Part shown: positions 40,115 to 44,138 of the stretch, piece by piece
Position numbering within the stretch: position 1 is the stretch's first letter
Layout: each line of letters begins with the position of its first letter
NCBI RefSeq assembly: GCF_000350145.1
Contig: NZ_BAOL01000080.1
Coordinates: 1-44,138 of the forward strand
Source of the DNA: Ilumatobacter nonamiensis YM16-303
GTDB taxonomy: Bacteria; Actinomycetota; Acidimicrobiia; Acidimicrobiales; Ilumatobacteraceae
Length of the DNA: 44,138 nt
Reading direction: 5' to 3'
Program-made: the position numbers and the translations under genes
Notes under the pieces: generated by a model
The model's database searches: none
What the model was told of the DNA's origin: nothing
The model's input: the letters and a program-made list of their open reading frames with translations, nothing else

Positions 40115-40888
40115 CTACCGGTTGCCGCCGTTGACAAGCAGCGTCTGTCCGGTGACCCACGACGCCGCATCCGAGGCGAGGAACACGACCGCGTTCGCGA
40201 CGTCGTCGGGAGTTCCCAACCGGCCGAGCGGCACACCGAGCTTCTTGCCGAGCGTCGGGATGTCCTCCTCCGACGCGCCGAAGAACTCCATGAACACCTC
40301 GGTCGGAACCGGTCCCGGCGCCACACCGTTGACGCGAATCCCGCGCGGGGCGAGCTCGGTCGACATCGTGCGCGTGAGACTGTCGACGCCGGCCTTCGCG
40401 ACCGCGTACGGACCGTTGTTCGGCGACGGCTTCAATGCCGCACCCGACGAGATGTTGATGATCGAACCACCATCGTCGAGCACTCGCGCTGCGGCCCGCG
40501 AGCCGGTGAAGACCGCGCGCAGATTGAGGTCGAGCTGGTAGTCCCACTGGCGATCCGGCATGTCGGCGAGATGTCGCGGTGTCCGGTCGTCGGCACCGCC
40601 GGCGTTGCTGACCCAGATCGTCACCTGACCCATCTCGTCCTTGGCGCGATCGGCCAGGTCATCGACGAACGCACCGTCGGTGATGTCACCCGGGATCGCC
40701 AGGGCGCGGCGGCCGAGCGCACGAACCTTCTCGGCAACGGCATCGATCTCGTTCTGTCGACGCGCCGTGAGCACGACATCGCATCCGGCCTCGGCGAGCC
40801 CGACCGCGATTCCCTCCCCGATCCCGCGTCCGGCGCCGGTGACGACGGCGACGTGGCCATCCAATGCGAAGCGATCGAGGATGCTCAT
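40115..40888 (-). CDS. Short-chain dehydrogenase/reductase (SDR)
   Basis: Classical SDR of 257 residues. Cofactor motif TGAGRGIGEG, VSNAGG in the NNAG position, catalytic Ser in INISSGAALK, Tyr and Lys in PYAVAKAGV, then RGIRVNGVAPGPVPTEVF and the end VTGQTLLVNGG. All catalytic residues are intact, as in FabG-like and 3-hydroxyacyl/steroid dehydrogenases. The ATG (40888) overlaps the PEP-enzyme stop (ATGA), so expression is coupled. Substrate unknown; divergence from a Rieske oxygenase suggests an aromatic or alicyclic compound. Confidence 0.9.
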   Translation of the reverse strand: MSILDRFALDGHVAVVTGAGRGIGEGIAVGLAEAGCDVVLTARRQNEIDAVAEKVRALGRRALAIPGDITDGAFVDDLADRAKDEMGQVTIWVSNAGGADDRTPRHLADMPDRQWDYQLDLNLRAVFTGSRAAARVLDDGGSIINISSGAALKPSPNNGPYAVAKAGVDSLTRTMSTELAPRGIRVNGVAPGPVPTEVFMEFFGASEEDIPTLGKKLGVPLGRLGTPDDVANAVVFLASDAASWVTGQTLLVNGGNR

Positions 40889-42642
40889 CCCGGAACCTCC
40901 ACGACCTTCACCGAACCGGTCGAACCGTCGATCTCGATGGTCGCGCCGTCGGGAATTCGCTTCGTTGCGTCGACGACCGAGACCGCGCATGGAAGGCCGA
41001 GCTCGCGGCACATGATCGCCGCGTGGCTCGCGACGGCGCCGACGTCGACCACCACCCCCTCGGCAGCGAGGAAGAGCGGCACCCATGACGGATCGGTCGT
41101 CGGCGCAACCATGATGTCGCCGGGTCCGATCGCCCCCGGATCCGACGGATCGAGGATCACCCGAGCGGTTCCCGTGACGACTCCGGGCGAACCCATCGTC
41201 CCCTGCAGCACCTCGCCGGGTGACGCGACCGACGCCACTCCCCCGCCCCGCTTCGCCCACGTCGAGATCGGCGGCACACCCTCCTCGAGTTTGACGATGT
41301 AGGGCGGCTCCAGCGTCTGCAGCAGCGCGAACGTCGTCTCTCGCTCGCGGATCGTGGCGACCATCGATGCGGGATCGACGAGAAAGCCATCGACCTCGTC
41401 GTCGAGCAGCATGAAGATCTGCTGCGGATCGTCGAGGACCCCATCGGCGACGCACCGTGCGCCGACCTCGGTCAGCGCGAGCTTCGCCTCGTGGATCAGC
41501 CGGATGCACGCGTTCTTGCCCATCTCGCGCATTCCGTAGAACACCGCAGCCGATGCGATCCCCGCGTGCAGACCGCCGTGCGCCTCGGGATCACCGGCGA
41601 CGATCTCGAGCAGTTCAGCGGTCAACCGCTCCCGCTCGGCGACACCTCGCACATGGGCATCGCCGGGGGATTTCGCGTCGTCCTGATGTCGCATTCGTTC
41701 GAGCATCCCGAGCGCGAGCGACGGCTTCGTCGTCCACGAGTGTGCCCGCAGGTCCCATTCGTTGGGCCCGCGGTGGCCGTGAACGGCGATCAAGTCGGCC
41801 CACGCGTCGAGGAAGCCCACCGCGTCGTCGTTCCCCGAAGCGGTGAGGCGGTCGAGCAACCCGTCGACCCCGGCATCGAACTCGTCCATCAGGAACGGGG
41901 AGTCCTTGACGCGGCGGGACAGTTCCCACATGACGACCCCGGCATCGGCCGATTCGACACCACCGATCGCAGTCATCACCTTGACCGCGTCGTCTCCGCG
42001 ACCGATGGCTTCGCAGATCGCCTGGACGGCACCGGGCCCGAGGGACGCGGCGAGCGCCGACTGACAGTACGCGGTCCATGCCCAGTCGAGGTCGGGACCG
42101 GCGAGCTGACGCGCGCGAGCGACGAGGTCGGCGTTCGACATCGCCGACAGATCCGGACGATCACGAACCACGTCGAGCGCGTAGCGTGACGCTTCCTCCT
42201 GAGCCGGGAACTCGGCCGTGCTCATCGCCCACGCCATCGACTCGGCCAGTTTCCGGCTGGCTGCCTCGTTCTCGTCGTCCGGATGCGGCGTGTACTTCGG
42301 CACTCCCGGCCGATCGCCGAAGTACGCGAGGTCGATCGCCGCAGGGCTGGCGCCGGGCATCCGAACGCCCATCACACGGGGCAGCGACAGTTGGTTGTAG
42401 AAGTAGCCACCCCAGTTGCCGAACACCTCGGGGGGATCGACCGCGTACTCTTCCGGTTCGAGCACGCCGAACGCGCAGTAGCCGTTCGCCACGCCGGGAA
42501 CGCATCCCTTCGCCCACCCGAGGCTCCACCCGAGCGGGCTGAACGGCTCGGGTCCGACCTCGTCGGCGTTGGCCCGTGTGTAGTACGGAAAGCGCGTGCT
42601 GATCTCGGTGTCGGTGATCCACGTGTCGACGGATTCGGTCAT
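40885..42642 (-). CDS. PEP-utilizing-type protein with swivelling phospho-His domain but no ATP-grasp domain
   Basis: Protein of 585 residues. The C-terminal 90 residues form the PEP-utilizing mobile domain: MVAPTTDPSWVPLFLAAEGV, then VGAVASHAAIMCREL with the phospho-acceptor His540 and GLPCAVSVVDATKRIPDG. The first 480 residues resemble the substrate-binding part of rifampicin phosphotransferase-like or phenylphosphate synthase-like proteins (RGPNEWDLRAHSW is conserved in that group). No ATP-grasp nucleotide-binding domain is encoded in this gene or its neighbours, so another protein would have to charge the His, or the protein has another role. ATG 42642 follows GAGGGGGAA. First gene of a three-gene operon. 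Confidence 0.83.
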   Translation of the reverse strand: MTESVDTWITDTEISTRFPYYTRANADEVGPEPFSPLGWSLGWAKGCVPGVANGYCAFGVLEPEEYAVDPPEVFGNWGGYFYNQLSLPRVMGVRMPGASPAAIDLAYFGDRPGVPKYTPHPDDENEAASRKLAESMAWAMSTAEFPAQEEASRYALDVVRDRPDLSAMSNADLVARARQLAGPDLDWAWTAYCQSALAASLGPGAVQAICEAIGRGDDAVKVMTAIGGVESADAGVVMWELSRRVKDSPFLMDEFDAGVDGLLDRLTASGNDDAVGFLDAWADLIAVHGHRGPNEWDLRAHSWTTKPSLALGMLERMRHQDDAKSPGDAHVRGVAERERLTAELLEIVAGDPEAHGGLHAGIASAAVFYGMREMGKNACIRLIHEAKLALTEVGARCVADGVLDDPQQIFMLLDDEVDGFLVDPASMVATIRERETTFALLQTLEPPYIVKLEEGVPPISTWAKRGGGVASVASPGEVLQGTMGSPGVVTGTARVILDPSDPGAIGPGDIMVAPTTDPSWVPLFLAAEGVVVDVGAVASHAAIMCRELGLPCAVSVVDATKRIPDGATIEIDGSTGSVKVVEVPG

Positions 42643-42748
42643 GTGTCGGTTCCCCCTCAATTCCCCTGGTCGACGGTGATGTCCACGCGCTCTCGTCGCT
42701 CCACCGGACGGCGTGCGGTTCGTGGCGCGTGCCGCCGACCAGCGAAAC

Positions 42749-42765
42749 TTAACGGGTCGTCGGTA
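42749..42765. promoter_or_regulatory. Weak operator-like site in the divergent region before Rieske oxygenase 2
   Basis: TTAACGGGTCGTCGGTA; its complement TACCGACGACCCGTTAA partly matches site A (ACCGAACGACCATTAA) with one gap. It lies in the 163-base region between the divergent PEP-enzyme and oxygenase genes, about 41 bases before the oxygenase start. Confidence 0.25.
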
Positions 42766-42805
42766 TCTCCGAGGACGCGGAGCGACGAGCGGTGTGGAGG
42801 CCACG

Positions 42806-44080
42806 GTGGACGCAACAATGGACGAATCCCTCATCGAGCGGATCCGTCGCGACATGGCGTTCGAGTTCGACCGCACCGCTCCTCCCGAGGGTTTCCCGGC
42901 CTTCCACGACATCTCGACCGACCGCCACACGAGCGACCTGTTCCACGAGCTCGAACGGGAGCACCTGTGGACGAGAACCTGGGTGATCGGCGGGCGCGTC
43001 GAAGACGTCCCGAATCCCGGCGACTACATGACGTTCGACGATCTCGGTGTCCCACTCCTGATCGTGCGGGGCACGGACGGCGAGATCCGCTGCTTCTACA
43101 ACACGTGTCAGCACCGCGGTGCTCCGGTCGTCCGAGAAGAACGGGGGTCGTCACGACGGCTGCGCTGCCAGTACCACTCGTGGACGTACGAGGTCGACGG
43201 AGGGACCCTCGTGTCGATCCCCGACGAACGCGATTTCGTCGACCTCGACTGGGAGCAGCGCTGCCTCCCGCGTGCGAACTGCGACACCTACGGCGGGTTC
43301 ATCTTCGTCAACCGCGACCTCGACGCGACACCGCTCGGCGACTGGATCGCACCGCTCCGACCGATGCTCGATCCGTTCCAGACGACGGCGCTCCGCGAGG
43401 TCTACCGCGAGTCGCGCATCGTGCCGTGCAACTGGAAGGTGACCGCCGAGGCGTTCCTCGAGGTGTACCACTTCCGCCACATCCACTCCCACAACGGCGT
43501 CAGCGTGCTCGACAACCGAGGGGCGGCAATGGGCCTGTACCCGCATGGCCACAGCCGGATGATCACGCCGTACTCGAAGCAGAACGTGGAGCGCTCCGGC
43601 ATGGCGGCGTGGGACGACTGGAAGTACGTCGATCAACCCGGAATGCGCACGATCGACACGGTTCCGGCGATGGTCGACTGCACCAGCTCGGCCGTCAGCA
43701 TCTTCCCGAACACGATCATTCCGCTCGGGCGGATCGGGTTTCCGATCAACATCTTCTGGCCCGTCGACAAGAACACCACCCGACTGGATTGGATCTACTA
43801 CGCACTCCCGCCCGGAGGCGAGGACCGGTTCCCCGACGAACTCAGCGACGACTGGAAGTCGCGTCGTTCCGTCTACAACCAGATCATGGCCGAAGACGAG
43901 ATGAACATGGCTCCGATGCAGCGATCGATGGAGTCGCCGGCCCTGACCGGCATCCCGATCAACTACCAGGAACGTCGGATCTGGCACCTCCACGAGGAGA
44001 TCGACCGGATCATCGGCACCGAGAACATCCCCGAGCACCTCCGCATGGAGCCGTTGCTCGATCCGTACGTCGAGCGTTGA
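42806..44080 (+). CDS. Rieske non-heme iron oxygenase, alpha subunit (second copy)
   Basis: Catalytic oxygenase subunit of 424 residues. Rieske ligands are Cys101 and His103 (CQHRGAP) and Cys121 and His124 (CQYHSW). The mononuclear iron histidines are His222 and His227 in EVYHFRHIHSH, preceded by CNWKVTAEAF. The GTG at 42806 is chosen because GGAGG ends 5 bases upstream; the ATG at 42818 is the alternative. It is clearly a different subfamily from the oxygenase at 5042. No beta subunit or reductase is adjacent. It is divergent from the PEP-SDR-PPOX operon and is followed by palindromic repeats. Confidence 0.92.
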   Translation: MDATMDESLIERIRRDMAFEFDRTAPPEGFPAFHDISTDRHTSDLFHELEREHLWTRTWVIGGRVEDVPNPGDYMTFDDLGVPLLIVRGTDGEIRCFYNTCQHRGAPVVREERGSSRRLRCQYHSWTYEVDGGTLVSIPDERDFVDLDWEQRCLPRANCDTYGGFIFVNRDLDATPLGDWIAPLRPMLDPFQTTALREVYRESRIVPCNWKVTAEAFLEVYHFRHIHSHNGVSVLDNRGAAMGLYPHGHSRMITPYSKQNVERSGMAAWDDWKYVDQPGMRTIDTVPAMVDCTSSAVSIFPNTIIPLGRIGFPINIFWPVDKNTTRLDWIYYALPPGGEDRFPDELSDDWKSRRSVYNQIMAEDEMNMAPMQRSMESPALTGIPINYQERRIWHLHEEIDRIIGTENIPEHLRMEPLLDPYVER

Positions 44081-44088
44081 CCCGGGCT

Positions 44089-44138
44089 GCGGTGCCATCC
44101 GGTGTCTGCGGTGCCATCCGGTGTCTGACACCGGATGG
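44089..44138. repeat. Tandem 19-base repeat ending in a 25-base palindrome (continues to window edge)
   Basis: GCGGTGCCATCCGGTGTCT occurs twice in tandem (44089-44107, 44108-44126). From 44114 to the edge the DNA is a perfect palindrome with arms CCATCCGGTGTC and GACACCGGATGG around one T. The core GGTGTC-W-GACACC is shared with the repeat at 19124-19200. It begins 8 bases after the oxygenase stop and may continue past the window. Confidence 0.8.

Noticed and set aside
1-44138. CRISPR array, tRNA, rRNA, transposase, integrase or phage genes
   Set aside because: No regularly spaced repeats, cloverleaf-like genes or recombinase motifs were noticed on either strand; the only repeats are the GGTGTC-W-GACACC palindromes.

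Overview
The window is GC-rich, densely coded bacterial DNA. The style suggests an actinobacterium, most likely an acidimicrobiial (Ilumatobacter-like) marine or aquatic heterotroph. Clues are lipoproteins with long Asp/Glu/Ala linkers after the lipobox, many SDR, F420/PPOX-type and Rieske enzymes, frequent ATGA and GTGA gene overlaps, GTG starts, and several apparently leaderless starts. This placement is inference from protein style; no rRNA or tRNA gene lies in the window.

Left part (1-17.4 kb), catabolism and uptake. A fused LivH-LivM branched-chain-type ABC permease (cut by the left edge) follows its lipoprotein binding protein on the minus strand, then a zinc alcohol dehydrogenase. Divergently come an ABM-type monooxygenase, a Rieske oxygenase alpha subunit and a coupled 70-residue protein. 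A PPOX-nitroreductase pair, a D-threonine-aldolase-like PLP enzyme and two tandem paralogous SDRs follow. Next is a CUT2-type sugar importer whose binding protein is transcribed divergently from its ATPase-permease pair, then a further SDR, a ThuA-like protein and a TetR regulator.

Middle (17.5-24.3 kb). A plus-strand run encodes a DUF35 zinc-ribbon/OB protein, a thiolase-fold protein lacking the usual catalytic histidine motifs, E1 alpha, E1 beta, an AcoX-like protein, E2 and a VOC protein. It looks like a CoA-thioester cleavage step joined to an acetoin/2-oxoacid dehydrogenase complex; E3 is not present here. A 20-bp inverted repeat built on GGTGTC-A-GACACC separates the thiolase from E1 alpha, and a related palindrome closes the window at 44.1 kb.

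Right-middle (24.4-39.4 kb). This is an exopolysaccharide locus. A minus-strand operon runs from an undecaprenyl-phosphate sugar transferase through a secreted protein of unknown function, a Wzz-like protein, an O-antigen-ligase/polymerase-like protein and three glycosyltransferases. Flanking genes encode a flippase, two different sulfotransferases, an alkaline-phosphatase-superfamily protein and another GT2. Together they suggest a sulfated surface glycan.

Right end (39.6-44.1 kb). A PPOX protein, an SDR and a PEP-utilizing protein with the swivelling His domain but no ATP-grasp domain form a minus-strand operon, divergent from a second Rieske oxygenase alpha subunit.

Regulation visible in the sequence: an operator-like motif (CCGAACGACCATT and relatives) occurs in front of several of the uptake and catabolic genes and next to the tetR gene, suggesting a small shared regulon. 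No gene-free stretch exceeds 300 bases; the longest, 39413-39668, holds a terminator-like hairpin and a 16-bp palindrome.
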